A stretch of DNA of 64,000 nucleotides from Furfurilactobacillus milii. GTDB lineage: Bacteria > Bacillota > Bacilli > Lactobacillales > Lactobacillaceae. The DNA lies in NCBI RefSeq assembly GCF_009864005.1, contig NZ_WEZQ01000005.1, forward strand, positions 186,408 through 250,407, in the 5' to 3' direction. This document shows, in pieces, positions 35,863 to 43,590 of this stretch. A program made the position numbers and the translations under genes. The notes under the pieces were generated by a model that was given only the letters and a program-made list of their open reading frames with translations, ran no database searches and had not been told where the DNA came from. The stretch's first letter is position 1, and each line of letters starts with the position of its first letter.

Positions 35863-35907
35863 AAAGGTGCCGCTCAAGTTTGATAACTTTGAGTGGCACC
35901 TTTTTTT
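35863..35907 (+). terminator. Terminator after yozE
   Basis: AAAAGGTGCCGCTCAA/TTTGAGTGGCACCTTTT stem with a short loop and a T-run. It marks the left edge of the accessory block. Confidence 0.9.
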
Positions 35908-35936
35908 GATTTTGTGACCTGAATTGAATTCGAAAT

Positions 35937-36254
35937 CTAAGCGTCTGTGTTGTTAATAGTGCGGTTTGCTTTTTCAATCAGCGAAACAAATTGTAAGACA
36001 CTTTCCATTTGTTTGTCGGTTAGTCCACCCATTTTAAAAGGCAGATCGTCAGAAATACCGAGTAAATAATCTGAAGATGTATCCAGAATATCGCAAATTT
36101 TTACGAAGGTTTCTAGAGACGGATAGGATAATCCTTGCTCGTAAGCTGATACTGTTCCTTTGCTAACTACTAATCGTTTCGATAAGTCCATTTGTGTCAT
36201 TCGTTTTGATTTCCGAACTGATTTGAGCCTTTGACCAAAAAAATCTATATGCAT
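35937..36254 (-). CDS. XRE family transcriptional regulator
   Basis: A 105-residue protein: an N-terminal Cro/CI helix-turn-helix (about residues 7-60, GQRLKSVRKSKRMTQMDLSK, VVSKGTVSAYEQG, PSLETFVKICDILDTSSDYLLG) and a helical C-terminal tail that may dimerise. ATG 36254 is chosen because GGAGGG lies 7 bp upstream; a longer frame to 36296 would have no site. It diverges from the secreted-protein cluster starting at 36406 and is its likely regulator. A dyad covers its ribosome site (36261-36278). Confidence 0.85.
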   Translation of the reverse strand: MHIDFFGQRLKSVRKSKRMTQMDLSKRLVVSKGTVSAYEQGLSYPSLETFVKICDILDTSSDYLLGISDDLPFKMGGLTDKQMESVLQFVSLIEKANRTINNTDA

Positions 36255-36260
36255 TAATTT

Positions 36261-36278
36261 TACCCTCCGTTCAGGGTA
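36261..36278 (-). promoter_or_regulatory. Dyad overlapping the XRE gene ribosome site
   Basis: TACCCT-CCGTTC-AGGGTA, perfect 6-bp arms. In the XRE mRNA one arm contains the AGGG of the Shine-Dalgarno GGAGGG, so it could act as an operator for self-repression or as an RNA hairpin hiding the site. Confidence 0.45.
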
Positions 36279-36303
36279 GCAAACAAATGTATGCAAAATA
36301 ATG

Positions 36304-36314
36304 GTACTTAGTAC
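36304..36314. promoter_or_regulatory. Candidate XRE operator
   Basis: GTACTTAGTAC, palindromic around its centre, in the divergent promoter region between the XRE gene and the 36406 gene. Confidence 0.3.
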
Positions 36315-36370
36315 AGCTTATATTGATATTTTTGATTTGATTTGCTAATATTACCGGTATAGCATGTCGC

Positions 36371-36376
36371 TATAAT
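36371..36376 (+). promoter_or_regulatory. -10 box upstream of the secreted-protein cluster
   Basis: Consensus TATAAT 30 bp upstream of the 36406 gene; -35 not clear. Confidence 0.45.
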
Positions 36377-36405
36377 TAGTAGCTAACACCTAAGGGGAGA
36401 ACAAC

Positions 36406-36783
36406 ATGGAAAATTTAGTAGCAAAGGCCAAGAAGAGACCTTCATTAGTAGCCGGTATTGTTGTCATTATTCTGGTTATTATCACTATTGTCGTAGTATC
36501 AAGGCCAAAAAGATTGAGTGGTACATATTCACATACAACAGATTTGCTTATCGCTAAAAGCACTGACCGTTTGACTTTCGAGGGAAATCAAGTCATAGAA
36601 AATGAAGGACAAGATTACGAGAATAAAGGGACTTATCAAATAAAAGGGGATCAATTGAAAATGACCATAAAGGGTAGCACACTGTCCGCAACTCTTTCAT
36701 CCGATAAGAATTCATTTACTGTAAACTCGAGTTCAGGTCTTGAAGGATTACTTGCAGGCACAACTTACAAGAAAAATAATTAA
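36406..36783 (+). CDS. Small membrane-anchored hypothetical protein
   Basis: 125 residues: a basic N terminus, a single membrane segment (SLVAGIVVIILVIITIVVVS, about residues 13-32) and an extracellular ~90-residue beta-rich domain with alternating strand patterns (DRLTFEGNQVI, GTYQIKGDQLKMTIKG, LSATLSSDKNSFTV). No family recognised with confidence; the strand-turn pattern recalls small lipocalin-like domains. ATG 36406 follows AGGGGAG. It is the first of five secreted or membrane proteins of unknown function downstream of the XRE regulator. Confidence 0.75.
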   Translation: MENLVAKAKKRPSLVAGIVVIILVIITIVVVSRPKRLSGTYSHTTDLLIAKSTDRLTFEGNQVIENEGQDYENKGTYQIKGDQLKMTIKGSTLSATLSSDKNSFTVNSSSGLEGLLAGTTYKKNN

Positions 36784-36895
36784 TGTTTTGGCTCTACAAG
36801 CTTCTATCCATTTTTAACTATTGTGACATGTGTTGAACAGAATTAAAGAACATCACTGAATACTTTAGTCAAGTCAGAAACTAGTGAGGAAAATA

Positions 36896-37642
36896 ATGTC
36901 TGAAAACAATTTACCAGCAAACCTGAACTTATTTAACTATGCGGAAACACCTGATTTTGATAGCTGGGACAAAGGTGCGACTGCAAACGAAGAATACGAG
37001 CAGTCAATGAAAAGTAATAAAATGTGGCGCCGAATCCGGCCGTTTGCGATGTGGGCTGCAATCTTTTTTGGCATGGGTGCATTTGGCCAGTCTACAGTTT
37101 TGGGAATTTTAGTTTGGGTAATTGCAATACTTTTAGCAAAACGTAGCTTAGCTGGTCACATGCTGGATAACGCAGAAAATGACGCCAATGCAAAACTAAG
37201 AGAAATACAAGGTGAACACGCTGAATTATGTGCCAACAACGTTGCCAAAAAGTTAATGATCGGGCAATGGTCATGGTTTCGATCTGGTCGTGAAGCGTTA
37301 ATTTATAGTGGTGAACGATTTGCATATTTGAATGCGGCTCAAGGTTCCTTAGTTGCTTACAACAATACGAATATAAAGGAGGTTACTCGTGAACGGTTAC
37401 ATACTGGTACACATACTGATTCAAGTTCGAACACTGTAGGCGGTGGTACAGAGATCGGTAATAGTGGCATTGCTGTTGGTGGCGCTAAGACAAATACATC
37501 ATCTGATACTACCGACTTTTATGAGTGGCACTTCGATATTCTGACTGATTTTTTAACATATCCGAAAGTTTCTTTTGTTTTGGCAGACAGCCCTAATACG
37601 GAAGATTTGATTGGTGAAGCCTATGCTATCTTAAAACCTTAA
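36896..37642 (+). CDS. Hypothetical membrane protein
   Basis: 248 residues. A soluble ~48-residue N terminus, a hydrophobic stretch of one or two membrane segments (FAMWAAIFFGMGAFG, then VLGILVWVIAILLA, about residues 50-82), then a ~165-residue soluble domain with a Gly/Ser/Thr-rich loop (SSNTVGGGTEIGNSGIAVGG) and PH-like strands (WHFDILTDFLTYPKVSFVLAD). No known family recognised. ATG 36896 follows GTGAGGA. 112 bp separate it from the preceding gene; it may be in the same regulon. Confidence 0.7.
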   Translation: MSENNLPANLNLFNYAETPDFDSWDKGATANEEYEQSMKSNKMWRRIRPFAMWAAIFFGMGAFGQSTVLGILVWVIAILLAKRSLAGHMLDNAENDANAKLREIQGEHAELCANNVAKKLMIGQWSWFRSGREALIYSGERFAYLNAAQGSLVAYNNTNIKEVTRERLHTGTHTDSSSNTVGGGTEIGNSGIAVGGAKTNTSSDTTDFYEWHFDILTDFLTYPKVSFVLADSPNTEDLIGEAYAILKP

Positions 37643-37745
37643 AATATGGCAAATAATTAATCTACAAGCTTAACACTGACATGTTTAGTCCTTGAAAAGG
37701 CCTCAATTCTTTTCAAATTTAGTTGAAACAAAAAAGGAGTCTACC

Positions 37746-38417
37746 ATGAAAAAGTCTATTGCTCTAGGCGTCATTTTTTTTAGCGCTCTTATGCTGAGTG
37801 CGTGCAGTAACAGCAGCTCAAAAAGCACCAATGAAAAATCGAATTCAATGTCTGAAGTAAAAAACAATTCAAAGTCTAGTTCGGTACAAAAAGTATCTTC
37901 CGACCCGGAGGAACAAAGTTCTAGTGAAGATAATTCTTCTAGTGAGTCCTCATCCTCTGACACAAACACCAAATCTAGCGAACTAGACTTTACCAGAATT
38001 ACAGATGGCAATTTTAATGGGCTTTCCTATAACTGGCAGGAAGTGGCAGTTGCTGGAACAGGATTACATGGTGGTCAGGGTCTCCAGTGGTCTCAAGATC
38101 CAGCCGATTTAACTAATCATTTAAACATTAGGGACGACCAAATTAGTGATGGGTCAATCAGATTGGACAAGATTGGCATAGAACAGGATGGTAATGATCT
38201 CGACGTCGTTTATAGCGAGCAACATGGTGTTTTAACCGCAGCAATAAAAGATGATGAAGTTGAAGACGCTGTTCACAATGCAACTGTTAAATTTTATCCA
38301 AAGGATGTTTCAATCGATTCTCAGTTTAACAACGGCGTTAAAGATGATACTTCGACAGACAGAATTGTCTTTTGGACCAGCAATAATAGTTACACGGAAA
38401 TTTTTGCACACAAGTAG
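37746..38417 (+). CDS. Putative lipoprotein, Ser-rich linker (DUF6287-like C-terminus)
   Basis: 223 residues with a lipoprotein signal: MKKSIALGVIFFSALMLSAC, lipobox LSAC with Cys20 as the lipidated residue. A ~70-residue Ser/Asn/Lys linker follows, then a C-terminal domain starting FTRITDGNFNGLSYNWQEVA, which resembles DUF6287-type domains seen in lactobacillar surface lipoproteins (tentative). ATG 37746 follows AAAAAGGAG. It should be anchored on the outer membrane face. Function unknown. Confidence 0.75.
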   Translation: MKKSIALGVIFFSALMLSACSNSSSKSTNEKSNSMSEVKNNSKSSSVQKVSSDPEEQSSSEDNSSSESSSSDTNTKSSELDFTRITDGNFNGLSYNWQEVAVAGTGLHGGQGLQWSQDPADLTNHLNIRDDQISDGSIRLDKIGIEQDGNDLDVVYSEQHGVLTAAIKDDEVEDAVHNATVKFYPKDVSIDSQFNNGVKDDTSTDRIVFWTSNNSYTEIFAHK

Positions 38418-38588
38418 ATGTGAAACCTCGCTTTAAAGAACATTTTATTTGCTGAGTAGGGGGATTTTCATACTTTTTCTGTTTCGCCGACAATGCCATT
38501 TGTACAAACAATCAGAATCTCTAAAACTGTTCGTCATGTTGTATTAGATGAAAAAAACTTGATATTTAAATCTCACTAGGAGTGTATG

Positions 38589-39128
38589 ATGAGTAAAAAG
38601 ATTGCATTAGTGGTAACGATACTAAGCACATTTGTGCTCGCTTCTTGTTCCAATAATGACGTTAAGAGTAAGAGTGCTATACAGAATAGCTCTACTGTTA
38701 GTAGTTCCAAAGCGAGCCATTCTTCACATTCAACTACCACACAAAGGAAAAGCTATCCAAAAGCCAGCTCCCAAAGCAAAGTGTTGAAAGCAAATTACCA
38801 GAACTTTTTGTCAAATCTCAAGGATGTTTCTGTTGATTCTTATTACAAGGTGGCCCAAGCCTCTTATGATCCAGACTCAAGAACGCTACATTTACTCATG
38901 GCTGCAGGGCCAGAGTATGAACATGGTGATGAACTAAAAGATTCTATTGATCAAGCACTCAAAGCTGGCAACGAATTTATTAAAGAATATAGTCCGATGC
39001 CACAAGACACTAAGCCAATTTTGGTCCAGGCCGAAGACACAAACGGTAAGCCATATGGTCATTCAAGTAATCTTGGTTCATTTGAGTACGATGTAGATGT
39101 TACCAACTCAGAAAATGAGAATGAATAG
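38589..39128 (+). CDS. Putative lipoprotein
   Basis: 179 residues with signal and lipobox MSKKIALVVTILSTFVLASC (Cys20), a ~45-residue Ser/Lys/His-rich linker and a ~110-residue domain (NYQNFLSNLKDVSVDSYYKVA, then SRTLHLLMAAGPEY). No family recognised. Of the ATGATG pair at 38586, the second has the better spacing from AGGAG. It is separated by 171 bp from the upstream lipoprotein gene, an interval in which I see no clear promoter or terminator. Confidence 0.72.
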   Translation: MSKKIALVVTILSTFVLASCSNNDVKSKSAIQNSSTVSSSKASHSSHSTTTQRKSYPKASSQSKVLKANYQNFLSNLKDVSVDSYYKVAQASYDPDSRTLHLLMAAGPEYEHGDELKDSIDQALKAGNEFIKEYSPMPQDTKPILVQAEDTNGKPYGHSSNLGSFEYDVDVTNSENENE

Positions 39129-39317
39129 AAATGGTAATGACTTCTAAAATTCGGCAATTTTTTCGCGACTATCAAGAATATGTTACTGTGGCAAGAATCG
39201 ATTCAATTCGTGCTAATAATATGGCGCATTCGTAGGCGACCTTTTTTAAACAATAAAAATTTGTAAACTATTTTCAGACATCGAAGCCTAAGATTGTAGG
39301 ATTAAGGAAAGAAAAAT

Positions 39318-39725
39318 ATGAAAACTAAAAAAATCTCGATTGTAATAATTGTTGTTATTGCCGTTGCAACAGTCGGTATGGGTATATACAATGCAATTTC
39401 GAAAGGATTGAACGCCACTTACACCAATATAAGAGGCGTTCAAAGAGCTGCAAGTGGCCTTGGCACGCAGAAAACAACAATCATACTCGATGGATTCAAC
39501 TACACGGAAAAGATTGAAAATAAGTTTAAAAGTCCAGTAACAAAGCAAATAACCAGTCGTCAGTACCATGCTTATCATGGTACGTTCACAACGAGCAAAG
39601 ATGCCAGTGGCACTACCATTAAATTCAAGGGTAGGATGAGCGACGAAAGCAAAACAGCAGTCATTAGCAACGATGGTGAAAAAATGTTAACTCAGTATGG
39701 ACTTAAACTAAATCAGCAGAAATAA
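39318..39725 (+). CDS. Small membrane-anchored hypothetical protein
   Basis: 135 residues with an N-terminal signal-anchor (KISIVIIVVIAVATVGMGIY, about residues 5-24) and an extracellular beta-rich domain (TTIILDGFNYTEKIE, HGTFTTSKDASGTTIKFKG). The overall plan resembles the 36406 protein, but identity is too low to claim paralogy. ATG 39318 follows AAGGAAAG. No family recognised. It is the last gene before a strong terminator at 39841. Confidence 0.68.
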   Translation: MKTKKISIVIIVVIAVATVGMGIYNAISKGLNATYTNIRGVQRAASGLGTQKTTIILDGFNYTEKIENKFKSPVTKQITSRQYHAYHGTFTTSKDASGTTIKFKGRMSDESKTAVISNDGEKMLTQYGLKLNQQK

Positions 39726-40076
39726 AAAGTGAATTCGTTAGAAATTTTCACATGGCTGATCTTTTGTCTTCCGCTTGTTAGAAATACCATTACGTGACTG
39801 CTTAAATGATATTTTCATGTACTTAGCGACAACATGATTAGCAAAAAGGCTTACTTATTGGTAAGCCTTTTTGCGTGGTGTTCCACTAACTGCAATGCTT
39901 CTATTAGAAAATCAGATAAAACAAATAGTGGAGTGATTTGAACCTGATATGAATATGAAAGGGTCAGTTCCACCAAAGAGATTATAGAAACGCAGCTAAT
40001 ATAATTACTTAGTTTAATTCAGAAATCTCATAAATCATTTTTTTATTCAATTTAGACGTGGAAAATTGAATCCCAC
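39726..40076. other. Intergenic stretch without a gene
   Basis: Apart from the terminator at 39841-39874 I see nothing that can be named: the DNA is A/T-rich, with short frames lacking ribosome sites. Confidence 0.6.
39841..39874. terminator. Strong bidirectional terminator
   Basis: GCAAAAAGGCTTAC-TTATTG-GTAAGCCTTTTTGC: a perfect 14-bp stem with A- and T-runs on either side. It closes the secreted-protein cluster and could also end transcripts of the convergent SDR gene. Confidence 0.92.
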
Positions 40077-41081
40077 TTATTTTTTCACCAAACCAAGTTC
40101 AATCAGTCGATTAGCAGCATCAATGACCGTTTGCTGTGGCTTATATTGCTGCCATCCGAGGTCATTTTCTGCGGCGGCCGCAGTATGGTGATAATGACGA
40201 TTAAGCATTGGAACCAGTGATCGCAAACTAGGGATAAATTTGGCCAGCAGTCGTGTGGCCCAGTTTGGCAAAGCGCGGACGTGTAGATGAAGTGAAGGGA
40301 ATGCGGATTGATAAATTTTGCCCACTTCTAACATGGTTAGTGTTTGCGATGAGCCAATATAACGTTTGCCAATTGCCTGTGGCTTTTCAAACGCCAAACG
40401 ATGTAGGCGCGCCAAGTCGCGAACATCACTGATTTCCAAAGGTACTTTTGGCAGAGCTGGTTGACCCTTCAGCAATTGTAAAAGGATCCCGTTCGAACTT
40501 AGATTGCTGGTAATAACTGGGCCAAAAATTGCGCCTGGTAAGATTGTTGTTAGTTCGATATTATGATCTTGAGCAAATGTCCAAGCTGCTTGTTCAGCCT
40601 TCACTTTTGAAATTCGATAAGGATCTAGTTCAGGATTATTTAGATCCGTCCAGAAGCTTTCATCAAAGGTACCAGTGGCGGTGCTGAGTGGAGTTGCAGC
40701 GGCTTGTGAACTTGTCATGACCACGCGGGTGATGCCTGCGTTTTTCGCTGCTTGTAAAACGTTCAGGACGCCGCCCTTAGCGACACTGACTAGTTCTTCT
40801 GTTGATTCCGTGCCGTTTCCTAAGGGAGATGCGACGTGAATGACACCGTCAGCATTTTTCATTCCCATTTTCCAACCATCTATACTTGTTAAATCTGCCT
40901 TAAAGAAGGATAAATTAGCGAGCTCTTCCGCTGGTACATACTGGCTCATTGACTCACGGATACCATCCGCTTTTGTTAGTGAGCGTAAACTAGCGCTAAC
41001 CGCATACTGGTGGTTTAACAGTTCAACAATGACCCAAGTTGCGACAAAACCCGATCCACCTGATACAACAATTTTTTTCAT
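40077..41081 (-). CDS. Extended SDR NAD(P)-dependent reductase/epimerase
   Basis: 334 residues of the extended short-chain dehydrogenase class (dihydroflavonol-4-reductase/cinnamoyl-CoA-reductase-like). Rossmann motif VVSGGSGFVATWVIVELL (about residues 5-22), ASPLG in the fourth strand, VMTSSQAA carrying the catalytic Ser, and Tyr/Lys in DPYRISKVKAEQ. In lactobacilli such enzymes are usually annotated as aldehyde or ketone reductases; substrate unknown. CGAGG precedes ATG 41081. It diverges from a TetR gene across a strong palindromic operator, so TetR control is likely. Confidence 0.88.
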   Translation of the reverse strand: MKKIVVSGGSGFVATWVIVELLNHQYAVSASLRSLTKADGIRESMSQYVPAEELANLSFFKADLTSIDGWKMGMKNADGVIHVASPLGNGTESTEELVSVAKGGVLNVLQAAKNAGITRVVMTSSQAAATPLSTATGTFDESFWTDLNNPELDPYRISKVKAEQAAWTFAQDHNIELTTILPGAIFGPVITSNLSSNGILLQLLKGQPALPKVPLEISDVRDLARLHRLAFEKPQAIGKRYIGSSQTLTMLEVGKIYQSAFPSLHLHVRALPNWATRLLAKFIPSLRSLVPMLNRHYHHTAAAAENDLGWQQYKPQQTVIDAANRLIELGLVKK

Positions 41082-41105
41082 TTTAAAAAACCTCGTTATT
41101 TATTC

Positions 41106-41132
41106 TAGACAAATAATACGTCATATTGTCTA
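41106..41132. promoter_or_regulatory. Palindromic TetR-type operator
   Basis: TAGACA at 41106 and TGTCTA ending at 41132 flank a partly palindromic centre containing ACGT. The 27-bp dyad lies midway between the divergent SDR and TetR genes, a classical autoregulated TetR arrangement. Confidence 0.7.
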
Positions 41133-41174
41133 AAATGTAAACAAGTGTTATTATTTTTGTTGAGGTAAGGAATT

Positions 41175-41828
41175 ATGATTAATAAAAGGGACTTAACGAT
41201 TAAATTGAATCATGTCATCCTAATTGAGGGTTTTCAAAAAATGTCAATGGGCAAACTAGCATCAGCAATCGATGTTAGTCGTGCAACACTGTATTCGTAT
41301 TTTGAAAATAAAGAAGAAATTGTTCAAGCTGTTGTGGCACGCTACCTTCAATTTATTTCTGATCGCCCAATACCTAACGCATTTACGCCAGACACATTTG
41401 CGACTGTTTGGTTGAACTCATTATTACTAATGGGATCAACGACAGATCGATTTAATAATGACTTACAGCATGGTTATCCTGACCTGGCGTATCAGTTAAG
41501 AGCTGCTGAGCACGATTATTTTCAGAGGTTGTTAAGCTACGTTGAACAGGCACAGCAAGAAGACTTTATTGAACCAACTTACGATCCAAATTTTGCCCTT
41601 TTTCAAGCAAATTCTTTAACGCAGTCAATCATTCAGCAGGTAAGAAGTAAGGCGATCACGTTGGATCTGGCAGAACGCTACTTAAAGGATGGCATTAATT
41701 TTAGCTTTGCAGGGCTATTGACTTCGACGGCAAAAGAGCATTTCGATATTCAGACTATTAAACCGTTTGAAGCAGTAATTCTGTCGGAATTTCGAAAAAC
41801 TTATTCACTGATTGAATCCGAACCGTAA
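41175..41828 (+). CDS. TetR/AcrR family regulator
   Basis: 217 residues: N-terminal TetR helix-turn-helix (about residues 10-55; GFQKMSMGKLASAIDVSRAT, LYSYFENKEEIVQAVV) and a helical ligand-binding and dimerisation domain. AAGGA precedes ATG 41175. It is divergent from the SDR reductase gene and probably represses both genes through the 27-bp dyad until an effector, perhaps the reductase substrate, binds. The next gene starts 130 bp downstream. Confidence 0.9.
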   Translation: MINKRDLTIKLNHVILIEGFQKMSMGKLASAIDVSRATLYSYFENKEEIVQAVVARYLQFISDRPIPNAFTPDTFATVWLNSLLLMGSTTDRFNNDLQHGYPDLAYQLRAAEHDYFQRLLSYVEQAQQEDFIEPTYDPNFALFQANSLTQSIIQQVRSKAITLDLAERYLKDGINFSFAGLLTSTAKEHFDIQTIKPFEAVILSEFRKTYSLIESEP

Positions 41829-41958
41829 ATGGATAAGCGCCTCAAAAAACGTTCGATACAGTTTCAGCAACTCATTGCATTGTCGTCTGTTACAACGGAT
41901 TTAAACGGTGGCGAGATATATACAGGTTTATCATGATGAAATTAAAAGGAGGAATTTG

Positions 41959-42309
41959 ATGGTAATTGGACCCTTGTCTGAATGGGTAATTGCGTTTGCA
42001 GAGATTTTAGCTGTTTGTGTTGCACTTTTTCTGCCTTACTATACGGCGCACAGAGCCTCAAAAGCACGACAAAAAAAGTTTGCGGCTAGTATCGTTCATT
42101 TGACTGAAGTGGCTGAAACAGGCGATGTAACCGCGAGAAAAGAACTGTCTGGCTTTTTGAATGTCGGTTTTCTAATCAGCAACAATAGCAAAGAACAAGA
42201 ACTGATCACCACAGGGATGGAAATTTTGCGTTTGCTGGACAGCCCCATTACGCCGGCAGATAAAGAAGAAATCAAACGACTGTTAGCGGGCATTCAAAAG
42301 TTTATGTAG
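41959..42309 (+). CDS. Hypothetical protein with one membrane segment
   Basis: 116 residues: a short N terminus, a membrane segment (WVIAFAEILAVCVALFLPYY, about residues 9-28) and a charged helical cytoplasmic domain (ASKARQKKFAASIVHLTEVA, then PADKEEIKRLLAGIQKF). No family recognised. ATG 41959 follows AAAAGGAGG; an earlier in-frame ATG at 41908 has no ribosome site. It lies between the TetR and LysR modules without an obvious partner. Confidence 0.65.
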   Translation: MVIGPLSEWVIAFAEILAVCVALFLPYYTAHRASKARQKKFAASIVHLTEVAETGDVTARKELSGFLNVGFLISNNSKEQELITTGMEILRLLDSPITPADKEEIKRLLAGIQKFM

Positions 42310-42444
42310 GATGACTTTTTATGCGAATTGGCGCGGATACTTAAATCAGCCGTCAATGTGTCGACTTGACTCTTTTACTGGAAACAATATCAGAATTGCT
42401 TTAATTTTCACACTCGTAATTTTAGCGTATTATCAATGAGAATG

Positions 42445-42461
42445 GTTATTCGTAAGATAAC
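42445..42461. promoter_or_regulatory. Candidate LysR box upstream of the LysR gene
   Basis: GTTAT-TCGTAAG-ATAAC inverted repeat of 17 bp, 56 bp before the LysR start; LysR proteins commonly bind such dyads near their own promoter. Confidence 0.3.
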
Positions 42462-42517
42462 GAGTACTGCACAAGATAGAAAATGAACTTGAGTTTAGTT
42501 GATGGGGAGACGGGTCA

Positions 42518-43405
42518 ATGTTTAGACAAATGGAATGTTTTGTCGCGGTGGTCGAGAATCACAGCTTTACTAAGGCAGCGGAACAATTAAACATGTCGCA
42601 GTCTGCCCTGTCTCAAAGAATTAAGGAGTTGTCAGAAACTAACCATCTTAATTTGATCGAACGAGAAGGCCGTGGCTTCAAAGTAACGGAAGCAGGGGAG
42701 TTTTTCTATCGCCATTGCCGAGGAATATTAGAAAATGTGACACAGCTAGTCGCAGAGACACAGGAAATCGAGCGGCAACAAAATGCTAGTTACACTCTTC
42801 GGTTGGGATATTTACGCAAGTTTGGCTCACAAGAATTTTTACAGGCGGTAGCTCATTTTTCTAAAGAATTTCCCAAGGTCAATGTTCGCATTCATAGTGG
42901 TTCCTACCAAGAACTCTTTGATTTAATCAGGGACGATCAGATTGATTTAAACTTCTCGGACCAACGGCATGCGCTCTCAAATGTTTATCGGAATGAATTT
43001 TTAACCAGTGCGTCTTACATGGTGGTCCTGGCTCCGACTATGTTTGCTAAACAAAGTGACGTGATTGACACAACTGAGCTGATAGATACGCCATGTATTT
43101 TGGTGGCTGGTGCAGACGAATTTGAGTCCGAACAGCAATACTATCGTGAAATCTTGGGAATCAGAAGTGAGTTTCGCATTGCCAAAAGCTTTGGCGAGGC
43201 ACAAATGTTGGCCACTGCTGGGCAAGGTTATGTAGTTGTTAATAGTCGAACCGCTAGCTCAGTTGATACCAGTGTTAATAAAGTTGTTAAGTTGATTGAT
43301 CATGGACGTGATTTAACCCAGCGGTATTACGCTTACTGGAAAGCAACAAATTCAGGATTTTATATTGAAACATTTGTCGAACTCTTAAAAGCACAATTTC
43401 AATAA
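42518..43405 (+). CDS. LysR family transcriptional regulator
   Basis: 295 residues: N-terminal winged helix-turn-helix (MFRQMECFVAVVENHSFTKA, AEQLNMSQSALSQRIKELSE) and a C-terminal periplasmic-binding-like effector domain (about 90-295; LRLGYLRKFGSQEFLQAVAHF). GGGGAG precedes ATG 42518. Unlike most LysR genes it is codirectional with its probable targets, the DMT transporter and NAD(P)-binding genes that follow its terminator. A 12-bp perfect inverted repeat at 43488-43516 lies in front of them. Confidence 0.9.
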   Translation: MFRQMECFVAVVENHSFTKAAEQLNMSQSALSQRIKELSETNHLNLIEREGRGFKVTEAGEFFYRHCRGILENVTQLVAETQEIERQQNASYTLRLGYLRKFGSQEFLQAVAHFSKEFPKVNVRIHSGSYQELFDLIRDDQIDLNFSDQRHALSNVYRNEFLTSASYMVVLAPTMFAKQSDVIDTTELIDTPCILVAGADEFESEQQYYREILGIRSEFRIAKSFGEAQMLATAGQGYVVVNSRTASSVDTSVNKVVKLIDHGRDLTQRYYAYWKATNSGFYIETFVELLKAQFQ

Positions 43406-43412
43406 AATGTTT

Positions 43413-43449
43413 GATTCTCACATCTCTCATTTGATGTGGGAATTTTTTT
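43413..43449 (+). terminator. Terminator of the LysR gene
   Basis: ATTCTCACATC/GATGTGGGAAT stem with a TCTCATTT loop and seven T. Confidence 0.85.
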
Positions 43450-43487
43450 GTCTTTCGGCTGAAATGACTTGTCACGAGAGTGAATCC

Positions 43488-43516
43488 CTAATTAATCGGA
43501 AAAACCGATTAATTAG
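43488..43516. repeat. Perfect 12-bp inverted repeat upstream of the DMT operon
   Basis: CTAATTAATCGG-AAAAA-CCGATTAATTAG. No T-run follows, so a terminator is unlikely; its place between the LysR terminator and the transporter gene suggests an operator or a leader hairpin. Confidence 0.6.
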
Positions 43517-43590
43517 AGGCTGAATTCGAATTGGTTTAATAGGTGCAACCCACTAACATAGAGTCTGTAAATGAGAGAGGAAGTGATGCA

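Noticed and set aside
37703-38011. Minus-strand 102-residue acidic frame
   Set aside because: Antisense to the lipoprotein signal and Ser-rich linker; Ser codons read backwards give Asp/Glu/Leu strings.
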